From Candidatus Acidiferrales bacterium (GTDB lineage: Bacteria > Acidobacteriota > Terriglobia > Acidiferrales > UBA7541): a stretch of DNA of 53,830 nt. The stretch spans positions 1 to 53,830 of the forward strand of contig JASHRN010000174.1 of the NCBI GenBank assembly GCA_030037335.1, written 5' to 3'. Positions 1 to 8,988 of the stretch are shown one piece after another. Positions within the stretch are counted from its first letter, which is position 1; every line of letters begins with the position of its first letter. The notes beneath the pieces were generated by a model. The model had not been told where the DNA came from. It did no database searches and worked only from the letters and a program-made list of their open reading frames with translations. The position numbers and the translations under genes are program-made.

Positions 1-204
1 TGCCATGGGCCGCGCCGCCACAAGCAAGCAGCCATAGAAATTCACCACGCGCGTCCGCGCTTGCGCCTGACACTCTCGTCCTGCCGATCCCTCTCGCCAT
101 TCAATCGCCACAGGGACCTGCGAATTCATTCGCGGCCCTCGGCGCTTTTCTCGCATGTTTCCTTCCAAGGACGGCACAGCGGATTTCATTTCTGGACTGG
201 TCAT
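1..204 (-). CDS. PilZ-domain protein, N-terminal part (runs off left edge)
   Basis: An open minus-strand frame starts at ATG 204..202 and stays open to base 1 (68 codons), so only the N-terminus is present. A purine-rich GGGGAA lies 8 bases before the ATG. Residues 18-28 read REKRRGPRMNS, followed by QVPVAIEW, which fits the RxxxR...(V/I)P(V)xIEW start of PilZ domains that bind cyclic di-GMP. The later stretch TRVVNFYGCLLV fits the next PilZ strand pair, though the usual (D/N)xSxxG motif is altered to NFYGC. No domain beyond PilZ can be judged. The assignment rests on a short stretch and is moderate. Confidence 0.55.
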   Translation of the reverse strand, partial: MTSPEMKSAVPSLEGNMREKRRGPRMNSQVPVAIEWREGSAGRECQAQARTRVVNFYGCLLVAARPMA

Positions 205-447
205 GGCAAATTCCCCGGCTGCGAATTTAAGTTACAGACAATGAACAACTTATGCTAAGCCTGACCTGTGGAGATAATGCAACTGCGTAGATACTAGTAC
301 CCGGCTGCTCATCGGTCAATGGTACTCGTTTGGGATTCTTGCGTGAGCTCGGCCCATTCTGGGACGCAGTGGCCTGTAATCTAGGACAGGGGATGGAATC
401 ACTGAACTTCACGGCACGAAGGATATCGAGGTCAGATCGAGCAAACG

Positions 448-3400
448 CTAGTTTTCGGCCAACCGCTTGGCGTGCTGGACCAGCAAACCCTCTGCTTCCA
501 TCCGCTCCTGCTCCTCGCGGCTGACTTCGCGCTTATGGCCCTTGCGTCCGAGCCAACTCTGGAAGGAATCCATATACGTATAGAAAACCGGCGTCAGGTA
601 TAGCGTCACCACCTGCGCAAAAATCAGTCCGCCAACCACCGACAACCCCAGCGGCCGCCGCGCGTCGGCGCCTGCGCCCATCCCAAACGCAATCGGCACC
701 GTGCCCATGATTGCCGCCATGGTCGTCATCATGATCGGCCGGAATCGAATCAAGCAGCCCTGTACCGCTGCTTCTGCCGGAGTGATATGGCCCGCTCTCT
801 CCAACTCAATCGCAAAGTCCACCATCATGATCGCGTTTTTCTTCACAATGCCGATCAGCATGATGATGCCAACAAACCCGAACAGGTCCAGTTGCATATG
901 GAACAGCATCAGCGTGCCCAGCGCGCCGAACGCCGCCGCCGGCAATCCCGACAAAATCGTGATCGGATGAATAAAGCTTTCATACAAAATTCCCAGCACG
1001 ATATAGATAATCAGGATTGCCATGGCCAGCAGCATTCCCAGGCCGCTTAACGACTGTTGGAATGCCTGCGCCGTGCCCTGAAAGCTCGCATTTACTGTGA
1101 GCGGCAACGTGTCCGATGCGACCTTTTGAATTCGGTCCACCGCCTGTCCCAGCGAAATCCCCGGCGCCAGATCAAACGAAATTGTCACCGACGGCAACTG
1201 CCCCAGGTGATTCACCGTCAAGGGCCCCAGGCTCGAACTCAGACTCGAAACCGCGCTCAGCGGCACCAGTTGCCCGGTCGTAGACCGAATGTAGAGATAT
1301 GACAGCATCTGCGGATCTTCCTGATACTGCGGTTCGAGCTCCATGATCACCCAATACTCATTCGTGGGCGCATAGATCGTCGAAATCCATCGCTGGCTGT
1401 ACGCCGTGTCCAGAGCGTCCTCGACCTGCTCCGGACTCACGCCAAGCTCCAGTGCCTTGTCCCGATCGATATTAATATTCGCCTGCGGGCTCGCAATCTG
1501 CAAATCTGTTGTCACGTCGATCAGTTGCGGCAGCTTCTTCATCTTGTCGGCCATCAACTGCGCGTACTTGTAGAGCTGCTGCGTGTCTGGGCTTACCAGC
1601 GTGTATTGGTAAAGACTCTTCGTCAGTTGCCCGCCAATCCGTATCGAAGGCGGATTTTGCAGATACACGCGCAGTCCCGGAATGGTATTTAGCTTCGGCT
1701 CCATCTCCCGAATGATGTCGTCGATAGTCATGTGGTGTTCATAGATTGGCCGAATCTGTCTAACCAGCCAGCCCAGCGCCGCCACACGGCCGTACTTCTC
1801 ATTCAACTTTTCCCACGTCGCGCTCCGCGTCCATGGCCGGTTGGGACGGCTCTTCAAATGATCGTAAAAGCGCCCGATGTTCAGTCCAGACGTGCTGCCT
1901 GTGTCCTGTATCGCCGAGAAAAATTCCAGCGTATTCGGATCGTCCAGCACAACCTGGTTCACCGCTTTCTGATGCGCTGCCATCGCGTCAAATGATATTC
2001 CCTGCAGCGCCTCGTCAAATCCCACGACTTCGTCTATGTCCTCTGCCGGCAAAAAACCCTTGGGAATCACGTAAAACTGCCACGCGGTCGCAAACAGAAG
2101 GATCACGCCCAGCGCCATCACGGCCACACGATGCCGCATCGAAAATCGCAGCGTCTTCTCGTATGCGCCGAGCGAGCTGTCGAACATCCGCTCCAGCTTG
2201 TTATACGTCCACCCATGCTCCCGCTCACCTGCATGCGGCTTCAGGAACCGGCTGCAAAGCATCGGGGTCATGGTCAGCGACACGGCACCGGAAACCAGAA
2301 TCGCCGAAATAATCACCACCGCGAATTCGTGCAGCAAGCGGCCCAAAATTCCGGCCATGAAAAACACGGGCAGGAATACCGCGGCCAGCGAAAGCGTCAT
2401 CGACACGATGGTGAAGCCGATCTCGCGCGAGCCTTCCAGCGACGCTTCCATCACCCCTGCACCGTTCTCCATGTGCCGGACGATGTTTTCAAGCATGACG
2501 ATAGCGTCGTCGACGACGAAGCCCACCGATAGCGTCAGCGCCAGCAGCGATAAGTTGTCCAGCGTGTAGCCCAGCGCATACATCACTGCGAACGTCCCGA
2601 TGATCGACATCGGCAGCGCCAGGCTCGGAATCACCGTCGCGGAAGCGTTTCGCAGGAACAGGAAAATCACCAGCACGACCAGAACAATCGCCAGGACCAG
2701 GCTGAACTTCACATCATTTACCGAATCGTTGATCGAAATCGACCGGTCGTACTCGATCGCCAGATGCATCGCCGGCGGCATGATCGCTCGGAAGCCCGGT
2801 AGCAGCTTCTTGATGTTGTTGGCGATTTCAATTGTGTTCGTCCCCGGCTGCTTTTGGATCGCCAGGATTACGCCTCGAACACCGTTGATCCAGTTCGCCA
2901 GCTTCGTGTCCTGAATGCTGTCGTAGACGTGCCCGATTTGGTCTAATCTCACGGGCGCGCCATTCCGATAGGCCACGATGATCTGCCCGTAGGGAGCGGC
3001 GCTCATCATTTGCCCATTGGCCTGCACCGTGAACGCCTTGTGCGCCCCATAAAGCGTTCCGGTTGGCATATTGATGTTCGCATTTTGAACCGCCTGGTCG
3101 ACCTGATCGATGCCGATCTGCTCGCTGGCCATCGCCTTGGGATCAAGCTGAATCCGCACCGCGTACGGCGTCGAACCGTAAACCGAAACTTGCGCTACTC
3201 CGCTGACCATTGAGATCTGCTCGCCGAGCAACGTCTCCGCATATTGGTCCACTTCGGAAAGCGGCAGCGTCGCTGAAGTTGCTGCCAAGTCCAAAATCGG
3301 CTGATCGGCGGGATTCACTTTGCGGAACGTCGGCGGCGTGGGCATGTTCGGCGGCAACTGGTTCGCCGCCGCAGTAATTGCGGCTTGCACGTCCTCCGCG

Positions 3401-3711
3401 GCGCCGTCAATGTTGCGGCTGAGGTCGAATTGCAGCGTAATCGAAGTCGTTCCCAGCGTGCTGGTTGAGTTCATCGAATCCAGGCCGGGTATCGTCGTGA
3501 ACTGCTTCTCGAGCGGCGTAGCGATGGAAGACGCCATCGTCTCGGGACTCGCGCCAGCAAGCGTCGCCGAAACCGTAATCGACGGGAAGTCAACGTTTGG
3601 CAAATCGCTGACCGCCAAGTCGCGATACGCGACGATGCCAAAAATCAGCACCGCCGCCATCACCAAGCATGTCATTATCGGACGTTTGATGAAGGTTTCC
3701 GCGATTTGCAT
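448..3711 (-). CDS. RND multidrug efflux permease (MdtB/MdtC-like, HAE1 family)
   Basis: Inner-membrane proton/drug antiporter of 1087 residues, the usual length for AcrB/MdtB proteins. It starts with the family-typical MQIAETFIKRPIMT. TM4 holds the proton-relay aspartate pair in GFVVDDAIVMLEN (D401, D402), and the second half carries GIVKKNAIMMVDFA, whose lysine matches the TM10 relay lysine. The latter motif is the form seen in MdtB/MdtC rather than AcrB. Two large periplasmic porter regions lie between the TM blocks, and the C-terminus is a charged cytoplasmic tail. It is transcribed after the adaptor gene at 3727-4830, 15 bases apart, so the two form an operon. No TolC-like outer-membrane gene is adjacent, so the channel must be encoded elsewhere. 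Substrates cannot be predicted. Confidence 0.95.
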   Translation of the reverse strand: MQIAETFIKRPIMTCLVMAAVLIFGIVAYRDLAVSDLPNVDFPSITVSATLAGASPETMASSIATPLEKQFTTIPGLDSMNSTSTLGTTSITLQFDLSRNIDGAAEDVQAAITAAANQLPPNMPTPPTFRKVNPADQPILDLAATSATLPLSEVDQYAETLLGEQISMVSGVAQVSVYGSTPYAVRIQLDPKAMASEQIGIDQVDQAVQNANINMPTGTLYGAHKAFTVQANGQMMSAAPYGQIIVAYRNGAPVRLDQIGHVYDSIQDTKLANWINGVRGVILAIQKQPGTNTIEIANNIKKLLPGFRAIMPPAMHLAIEYDRSISINDSVNDVKFSLVLAIVLVVLVIFLFLRNASATVIPSLALPMSIIGTFAVMYALGYTLDNLSLLALTLSVGFVVDDAIVMLENIVRHMENGAGVMEASLEGSREIGFTIVSMTLSLAAVFLPVFFMAGILGRLLHEFAVVIISAILVSGAVSLTMTPMLCSRFLKPHAGEREHGWTYNKLERMFDSSLGAYEKTLRFSMRHRVAVMALGVILLFATAWQFYVIPKGFLPAEDIDEVVGFDEALQGISFDAMAAHQKAVNQVVLDDPNTLEFFSAIQDTGSTSGLNIGRFYDHLKSRPNRPWTRSATWEKLNEKYGRVAALGWLVRQIRPIYEHHMTIDDIIREMEPKLNTIPGLRVYLQNPPSIRIGGQLTKSLYQYTLVSPDTQQLYKYAQLMADKMKKLPQLIDVTTDLQIASPQANINIDRDKALELGVSPEQVEDALDTAYSQRWISTIYAPTNEYWVIMELEPQYQEDPQMLSYLYIRSTTGQLVPLSAVSSLSSSLGPLTVNHLGQLPSVTISFDLAPGISLGQAVDRIQKVASDTLPLTVNASFQGTAQAFQQSLSGLGMLLAMAILIIYIVLGILYESFIHPITILSGLPAAAFGALGTLMLFHMQLDLFGFVGIIMLIGIVKKNAIMMVDFAIELERAGHITPAEAAVQGCLIRFRPIMMTTMAAIMGTVPIAFGMGAGADARRPLGLSVVGGLIFAQVVTLYLTPVFYTYMDSFQSWLGRKGHKREVSREEQERMEAEGLLVQHAKRLAEN

Positions 3712-3726
3712 CGTTTCCCCGTTCTT

Positions 3727-4830
3727 CTACAAACTTGTGACGATCCTCACTTTTGTGCCTGCAATCAGCCGCACTTGACCATCGGTAACCACTGTTTCTC
3801 CTGGTTTGATACCTTCTGTAATCACGGAAAAACCGTTTAGCGTGCGCCCCACCTTCACGGCTCGCACGGCCACAGTCATGTCCGGGTTGACCACGAAGAG
3901 ATAATCGCCATTCTGTCCCGTCATCACCGCCTGGAACGGCACTATGATCGCATCCGCCTGTTCCGAGAGCTGCAACGTCACATTCACAAATTCCCCGGGC
4001 CACAATCGTAAATCCGAATTTGCAAATGTGCCGTTCAGTTGGATCGTACCCGTCGTCGCGTCCACCGTATTGTTCACGAAAGTCAGATAGCCCTTCTCGG
4101 GCGCTGAGTTATCCGACGGAACGGCTTGGATAGGAAGCCTTTCTCTTGCCATATATTTCTTGATTTCGCTCAAATATTGCTGCGGCACTGAAAAATTGAT
4201 GTATAGCGGTGAAATCTGGTTGATCACTACCAGCACCGGAACATTGTCCGCCTGCACCACCGTTCCCGGATAAACGAGCTGGCTGCCGACCCGGCCGCTG
4301 ATTGGCGCATAAATCGAACAAAACGAGACATTCAGCTTTGCCGCTTCCACCGATGCTTGGTCCGCTTCCACCGCCGCTTTGTCGGCTGCTGCTGTCGCAA
4401 GGTCCTCGTCCAACTGTTCTTTCGGCACCACGCCCGATTCATAGAGCTTCTGATATCGCCCTGCTTCTACTTCCGCCAGAGCCAGGTTCGCTTTGTCCTT
4501 CGCTAAATTCGCCTGTGCAAGCTGCAGCGCCGCCTGAAAAGGCCGATCGTCTAGGCTCACTAGCAGGTCTCCTTTTTTTACAAACTGACCCTGGGCGTAA
4601 TGCACGGCGCTCACGATTCCTGCCACTTGGGACTCGATCGAAACCGTGGAATATGCCTGGCCGGTACCAATTGCGTTCAGCTGAACCGGCATCGATTTCT
4701 GTTCAACCTTGGCCACCATCACAGGAACCACTGGAATATCCGGCGGCGGTGCGGCGTGCCCGGTGCAGCCCGCCAAACCCAAAAGTGTCAGTGAAAGTCC
4801 AACCATCTTCCATCTCGAGAGTCGGCTCAT
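3727..4830 (-). CDS. RND periplasmic adaptor lipoprotein (MdtA/AcrA family)
   Basis: Membrane-fusion protein of 367 residues that links an RND permease to an outer-membrane channel. The N-terminus is a lipoprotein signal: basic start MSRLSRWK, hydrophobic LTLLGLAG, then lipobox LAGC with Cys22. The mature protein shows the barrel-sandwich/lipoyl halves (around GTGQAYSTVSIESQVAG and PISGRVG), a helical hairpin of about 80 Ala/Lys/Glu-rich residues between them, and a beta-barrel ending near VRLIAGTKVRIV. First gene of the two-gene efflux operon; the permease follows after 15 bases. Family assignment is firm; drug specificity is not visible. Confidence 0.93.
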   Translation of the reverse strand: MSRLSRWKMVGLSLTLLGLAGCTGHAAPPPDIPVVPVMVAKVEQKSMPVQLNAIGTGQAYSTVSIESQVAGIVSAVHYAQGQFVKKGDLLVSLDDRPFQAALQLAQANLAKDKANLALAEVEAGRYQKLYESGVVPKEQLDEDLATAAADKAAVEADQASVEAAKLNVSFCSIYAPISGRVGSQLVYPGTVVQADNVPVLVVINQISPLYINFSVPQQYLSEIKKYMARERLPIQAVPSDNSAPEKGYLTFVNNTVDATTGTIQLNGTFANSDLRLWPGEFVNVTLQLSEQADAIIVPFQAVMTGQNGDYLFVVNPDMTVAVRAVKVGRTLNGFSVITEGIKPGETVVTDGQVRLIAGTKVRIVTSL

Positions 4831-5189
4831 TTTTCGATGACCTGGCTTCCGCTCCTTCTTTGTTGTTTCCCGCGATCCGCGAGCTTGCCGCCCACAAACC
4901 TGCAGCCCATCGTTTCTCTTTTTCGGGGATACTGCCAGATACCTGCAGGACTCCTCCGCCGGCCGCTCTAGGCTATGACCGGTAAGCTGCTTTGCTCCAA
5001 TATTTATCTGACGTTCGCTCCGGCCATCTCGTTGCAGCGGCAGAACGCTTTTTTTGCGTTCGCCGCTCGCCGCCTTCGCGCGTCTGTGCTACGATTCGGG
5101 CTTGCGGTCGTGCGGGCGCATCTTGTGAATACCGTCGCTCGATTGCAGAACCGATTCATTCCTAACATCCTACAGGAGAAAGAAAGCGG
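4831..5189. other. Divergent intergenic region (359 bases)
   Basis: Separates the leftward efflux operon from rightward nuoF. I see no convincing gene. A weak sigma-70-like pair for nuoF is TTGCGG at 5102-5107 and TGAATA at 5126-5131 (18-base spacing). No strong hairpin or operator was found; a regulator site for the efflux operon would be expected here but is not recognisable. Confidence 0.3.
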
Positions 5190-6548
5190 ATGGAAACCAG
5201 CCAGGCATCGCGAAACGGCAAGCCTTATCTTCTGCCGGAGAAATCACTCCAGTCCCTCGATGAGTACATCAATATTGGAGGGCTCCAGGCCCTAAAAAAG
5301 GCTTATTCCATGCCGCGCGAAGCGATCATCGCTGAAATAAAGAAATCCGGCTTGCGTGGCCGCGGCGGCGCTGGATTCCCAGTTGCTATCAAGTGGACCA
5401 GTATTTTCAGCGATCCGTGCGCCACAAAATACGTCGCTTGCAATGCCACGGAGGGCGAGCCGGGCACCTTCAAAGATCGTATGCTGATGCGCCGCAATCC
5501 CTATCAGCTTCTCGAAGGCGTCGCGATCGCTGCGTACGTGATGAAAGCGCAAAAGGGCTTCATCGCGATGAAGCACACTTTCGATGAAGCCATCGCCCGC
5601 ACTGCTCAGGCCCACATGGAAATGACCGCGCGCAATGCGCTCGGCGATATTCCCATCGAATTCGTCTACGGCCCCGAGGATTATCTACTCGGCGAAGAAA
5701 AAGCCATGCTGGAGGTCATCGAAGGGCGCGAAGCCATGCCGCGCGAAATGGATTTTCCGCCCTATGTGCTTGGACTTTTTGCCGGCTATCCTTCATGCAT
5801 CCCTGGACGAACAAATCCAACGCTTGTAAATAATTGCGAGACGATGTCCAGCGTCACGCACATTGTTCGCAATGGCGGCGATTGGTTCCGCTCGATGGGT
5901 ACTGCCGACACGCCGGGTCACACGATTTTTACGCTTTCGGGAGACGTCCAGCGCGAGGGCTTGTACGAATTGCCTATGGGCACAACGATGCGCGAGCTTA
6001 TCGAGAAGTGGGGCGGCGGATTGAAACCGGGCCGCAAGCTCAAAGCGATCTTTTCGGGGGTCGCCAGCGCCGGGCTCTATCCCGAGGCTATCGACACGCC
6101 ACTCGACTTCGGCTCCATGCGCAACGCCGGCTCCGGCCTCGGCTCGGCGGGATTCATGGTTTACGACGATTCCAATTGCATGGTCCAGGTCGCCTATTGT
6201 TTTTCGAAATTCCTTTGGATCGAATCATGCGGCCAATGCCGCTCCTGCAAAGAAGGAACCTACGAAGCCACGCACCGCCTGGAAAAACTAATTGACGGCA
6301 CAGGTGACGAAATTGACCTGGAAGCGATCTTCCATTCCTCGACGAACGCACCGCGCGGCAATCGCTGCTTCCTTCCCACGGAGCACTCGCTGATCATTCC
6401 CAGCATCGTGCGCACATTCGAATCGGAATTTGTGGCGCATTACCGCCGCGGCTGCCAGAACTGCCGCATCCCCGTCCTGCCCAAAATGCACGACTACGAC
6501 GAAGCCAAGCACGAATTCCACTACACCCACGGACGCCTGACCCCTTAA
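5190..6548 (+). CDS. nuoF: NADH-quinone oxidoreductase subunit F (NuoF)
   Basis: Flavoprotein subunit of complex I (452 residues) that takes electrons from NADH to FMN and the N3 iron-sulfur cluster. Visible signatures are the glycine-rich GLRGRGGAGFPVAIKW (residues 55-69) of the FMN/NADH site, NATEGEPGTFKDR (family usual NADESEPGTFKDR), and the 4Fe-4S motif ESCGQCRSCKEGT with a fourth Cys in RGNRCFLPTEH. The C-terminus adds RRGCQNCR, an extra Cys pair outside the core. AGGAG lies 11 bases before the ATG. No nuoE or nuoG is adjacent, so it is separated from the rest of the complex; it could also serve a NuoEFG-like module of another enzyme. Confidence 0.92.
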   Translation: METSQASRNGKPYLLPEKSLQSLDEYINIGGLQALKKAYSMPREAIIAEIKKSGLRGRGGAGFPVAIKWTSIFSDPCATKYVACNATEGEPGTFKDRMLMRRNPYQLLEGVAIAAYVMKAQKGFIAMKHTFDEAIARTAQAHMEMTARNALGDIPIEFVYGPEDYLLGEEKAMLEVIEGREAMPREMDFPPYVLGLFAGYPSCIPGRTNPTLVNNCETMSSVTHIVRNGGDWFRSMGTADTPGHTIFTLSGDVQREGLYELPMGTTMRELIEKWGGGLKPGRKLKAIFSGVASAGLYPEAIDTPLDFGSMRNAGSGLGSAGFMVYDDSNCMVQVAYCFSKFLWIESCGQCRSCKEGTYEATHRLEKLIDGTGDEIDLEAIFHSSTNAPRGNRCFLPTEHSLIIPSIVRTFESEFVAHYRRGCQNCRIPVLPKMHDYDEAKHEFHYTHGRLTP

Positions 6549-6687
6549 GCTTGCTGCCGTTTTCTGCCCGCGGCGAGGTTGCCTGCTAGTAAACCCTCAC
6601 AATAATTTCGTCGCATCGCCACATGCAGGCGAGCATCCTAATACCAGCGCTTTAGGCCCAATCCAATAAGCTAAGGAGCACGTGAAA

Positions 6688-7064
6688 ATGAAATCGCTGG
6701 CCCTTCCCTGCGCTATTTTTGTTTTTGCGCTGGCCGCTTCAGCCAATCCGCGCATTTTCAAAGGCCAAATCATGGACAGCGAATGCGCCACCAATGCTCA
6801 CTCTGCCACTCACTCACATACAGAGATGGCCGGATCAAAGGCAACATCACAAACCGCCAATGTACAATCCTGTGCGTCGAGCAGGGCGACAGCGTTTACA
6901 TGTTCCTCGACCACAATGGGAAAACCGCGTACAAGTTGTCTACGCCGCAAAAGGATTTGAAGCAGTACGCGGGCGAAAAAGTCGAGATCGTGGGCGAGCT
7001 TGATGATCAGGGAAAGTTGATCCACGTCAGCAAAATCAAAGCCATTGGCGACACGGGCAATTAA
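6688..7064 (+). pseudogene. Small secreted protein with a frameshift
   Basis: AAGGAG stands 9 bases before ATG 6688 (a GTG at 6682 is also possible). The first frame gives a signal peptide (KSLALPCAIFVFALAASA) and then FKGQIMDSECA. Beyond about 6830 the sensible protein continues in the frame one base back: NRQCTILCVEQGDSVYMF, then YAGEKVEIVGELDDQGKLI, ending at TAA 7062-7064. Joined, the two halves match the pattern of a short acidobacterial secreted family I recognise (IMDSxCA ... CxLxCV ... FAGxKVxVxG), of unknown function. A single missing base between about 6815 and 6845 would explain it; sequencing error and true decay cannot be told apart here. I saw no slippery heptamer. Its stop overlaps that of convergent rsmE. 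Confidence 0.7.
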
Positions 7065-7798
7065 GACGCATCCTTCTCCAACGCATAGCGGACAACCGCC
7101 AGCGCCGCAATAACCGCTGTCTCTGTGCGCAGGATTTCGCGGCCGAGAGACGCTTCCCGAAACCCGCTCCTCGCAGCGGCGGAAAATTCCGCATCCGTCC
7201 AACCCCCTTCCGGCCCAATCGCGATACAAACTTCTCGGCCGGATACTCTCTGAACGATTTCACCCAGCGGCTGCGCGGTGACACGTTCCGAAAAAATGAT
7301 TTTCAGGTTCTCGTGGGCCGCCCCGAATGCGGCGTCTGCTCTTGCGGTCGCAGTCAGAGCTGGCGGACGCAACCTTCGCGACTGCTGCGCGGATTCCAGC
7401 AATATCTTCTTCCAACGTTCGCAGCGTTTTGCCGCGGCCTGAATGAGTGCCTTTTCACTTCGCTCTGCTGCGAGCAGGACAATTTCACTCACTCCTAACT
7501 CTGTTGCTTTTTCCAGGCACCACTCCATGCGGTCAAATTTCACGAGGGAGAGCAGAAGCCTGATTCGCAGCGATGAATCCACCACAGTAATTTTTTCAGT
7601 CAGCGCGAATTCAATGGCGCCGCCTGCACGGCCACTGGGAATTTTATCAACGCGCGCGAGCCAAACCTCTGTGCCGTCGCTCAGTTCATAGAGCTGTCCC
7701 GGTTCAGCACGAAGTACCCTTCCGAGATGCTGTGCTGCTTCGCCGCGAATCTCGGCGCGGTCACCATCGAATTTTTCCACAAAGAATCGCCTGCGCAT
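7061..7798 (-). CDS. rsmE: 16S rRNA (uracil(1498)-N(3))-methyltransferase RsmE
   Basis: SPOUT-class methyltransferase of 245 residues that methylates U1498 of 16S rRNA using SAM. The N-terminal RNA-binding half begins MRRRFFVEKF and includes HLGRVLRAEPGQ. The C-terminal trefoil-knot signatures are clear: IGPEGGWTDAEF and then SLGREILRTETAVIAAL. Length is normal. Its last codons overlap the end of the convergent frameshifted gene by four bases. Start choice follows the conserved N-terminus. Confidence 0.93.
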   Translation of the reverse strand: MRRRFFVEKFDGDRAEIRGEAAQHLGRVLRAEPGQLYELSDGTEVWLARVDKIPSGRAGGAIEFALTEKITVVDSSLRIRLLLSLVKFDRMEWCLEKATELGVSEIVLLAAERSEKALIQAAAKRCERWKKILLESAQQSRRLRPPALTATARADAAFGAAHENLKIIFSERVTAQPLGEIVQRVSGREVCIAIGPEGGWTDAEFSAAARSGFREASLGREILRTETAVIAALAVVRYALEKDAS

Positions 7799-7813
7799 CA
7801 GTTCGCTACAATC

Positions 7814-8938
7814 TCAATCCCTTTCGCGCGTCACCACATGGACGTCAACTTCCGGCGATTCGCGCAGAAAGCGGTATATGGGAGAGAGATAGAGAAACTT
7901 CTTCCAACCTTTCACGGCGGAGCGGCCAAAGATGACCTGCGTAATGTGCTTATCGCGGACGAATACCGCAATGGCGTCGGCGATGCTGCTTCCCTTCAGG
8001 CGCACAATCGTTGCTCCCAGGCTCTCCGCAAACTGAAGTGTTCCCTCAAGAGATTTCCCGTCTTCCTCGCGCTGCTCTCTGCCCGTGTTGACGTAGATGG
8101 CGAAAAACTCGGCATCCAACCGTCGCGCCACGCGCGCGGCGCGCGCGATCAGATATTGTGCGTTGGGCCCGGGATGCACGCAAACGGCAACACGTTCGCG
8201 CACTGCCCAGTTCTTCTGTATTTCCTTCGCAGCCATGTAATTTTCGAGGCTGCGGTCCACCTGTTCTGCTACTTGCCGCAGGGCCAACTCGCGAAGTGCA
8301 ATCAGATTGCCGCGCCGGAAAAAATTTCCGAGAGCCTGTTCGACCTTTTCGGGCAAATAGACATCGCCGCGACGCATGCGGTTCTGAAGAGCCTCTGGCG
8401 TAAGATCCACCATCACCGTTTCGGTCGCCATCAATGGCACCCAGTCGGGAAGAGTTTCGCGTACCGTAATCCCGGTGATGTTGCGGACAACCGGCGCAAT
8501 GCTTTCAATGTGCTGGATATTCAGAGTCGCCAAAACGTCAATCTTCTCGTTTAGGATTTCCTGCACGTCTTCGTACCGTTTGCGGTGCTTGCTGCCCGGA
8601 ATATTTGTGTGAGCGAGTTCATCGACAAGGACAACCTGCGGCTTGCGCGCGATGATCGCGTCCACATCCATTTCCTCGAACATTGTTCCCTTATATTCAG
8701 TCCTGCGGTGGGGAACCTTTTCAAGCTGGGAAGCGAGCTCCTCGATGCCTTTGCGCCCATGGCTCTCCACTACGCCAATCACCACATCTTCTCCGCGGCC
8801 GCGACGGCGAATGCCCTCATTTAACATGCTGTATGTCTTGCCGACACCAGGAGCGTAGCCGAGGAAGAGCTTGAAAGTTGCTTTGGTTTTCGGCTGAGGA
8901 GAGGCAACTTCCAGCCAGTCCTCCGGTTTTTTTGGCAA
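7814..8938 (-). CDS. kdpD: Stand-alone KdpD N-terminal module (KdpD ATPase domain plus USP domain)
   Basis: 374 residues matching only the cytoplasmic N-terminal part of KdpD. Walker A is GYAPGVGKT (residues 27-35), Walker B-like VVLVDELAHTN (102-112), followed by the KdpD-typical GSKHRKRYEDV. Residues from about 245 to the end form a universal-stress-protein fold (VAVCVHPGPNAQ, DAEFFAIYVNT, QVIFGRSAVKGW), and the protein ends with it. No membrane, HisKA or ATPase domain follows; these are encoded divergently from 8989. The start is TTG with AGAGG 5 bases upstream, in a 50-base divergent spacer. Truncated KdpD proteins are known in cyanobacteria and Deinococcus; the pairing in trans with the divergent kinase is inferred. 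Confidence 0.9.
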   Translation of the reverse strand: MPKKPEDWLEVASPQPKTKATFKLFLGYAPGVGKTYSMLNEGIRRRGRGEDVVIGVVESHGRKGIEELASQLEKVPHRRTEYKGTMFEEMDVDAIIARKPQVVLVDELAHTNIPGSKHRKRYEDVQEILNEKIDVLATLNIQHIESIAPVVRNITGITVRETLPDWVPLMATETVMVDLTPEALQNRMRRGDVYLPEKVEQALGNFFRRGNLIALRELALRQVAEQVDRSLENYMAAKEIQKNWAVRERVAVCVHPGPNAQYLIARAARVARRLDAEFFAIYVNTGREQREEDGKSLEGTLQFAESLGATIVRLKGSSIADAIAVFVRDKHITQVIFGRSAVKGWKKFLYLSPIYRFLRESPEVDVHVVTRERD

Positions 8939-8988
8939 AGCAACCTCTTTAAGCGAGGGTGACCTTAATAGGATAAAATCCCGCAGTC

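Noticed and set aside
4302-4985. Plus-strand open frame of 227 codons
   Set aside because: It runs antisense to the efflux adaptor and into the intergenic region; Pro/Ser/Arg-rich translation with no domain signal.
6815-6845. Programmed -1 frameshift site in the small secreted gene
   Set aside because: No X-XXY-YYZ slippery heptamer, downstream pseudoknot or internal Shine-Dalgarno is evident; a missing base is simpler.
7727-8554. Plus-strand open frame of 275 codons opposite rsmE/kdpD
   Set aside because: Antisense to two genes with clear family motifs; no start signal.
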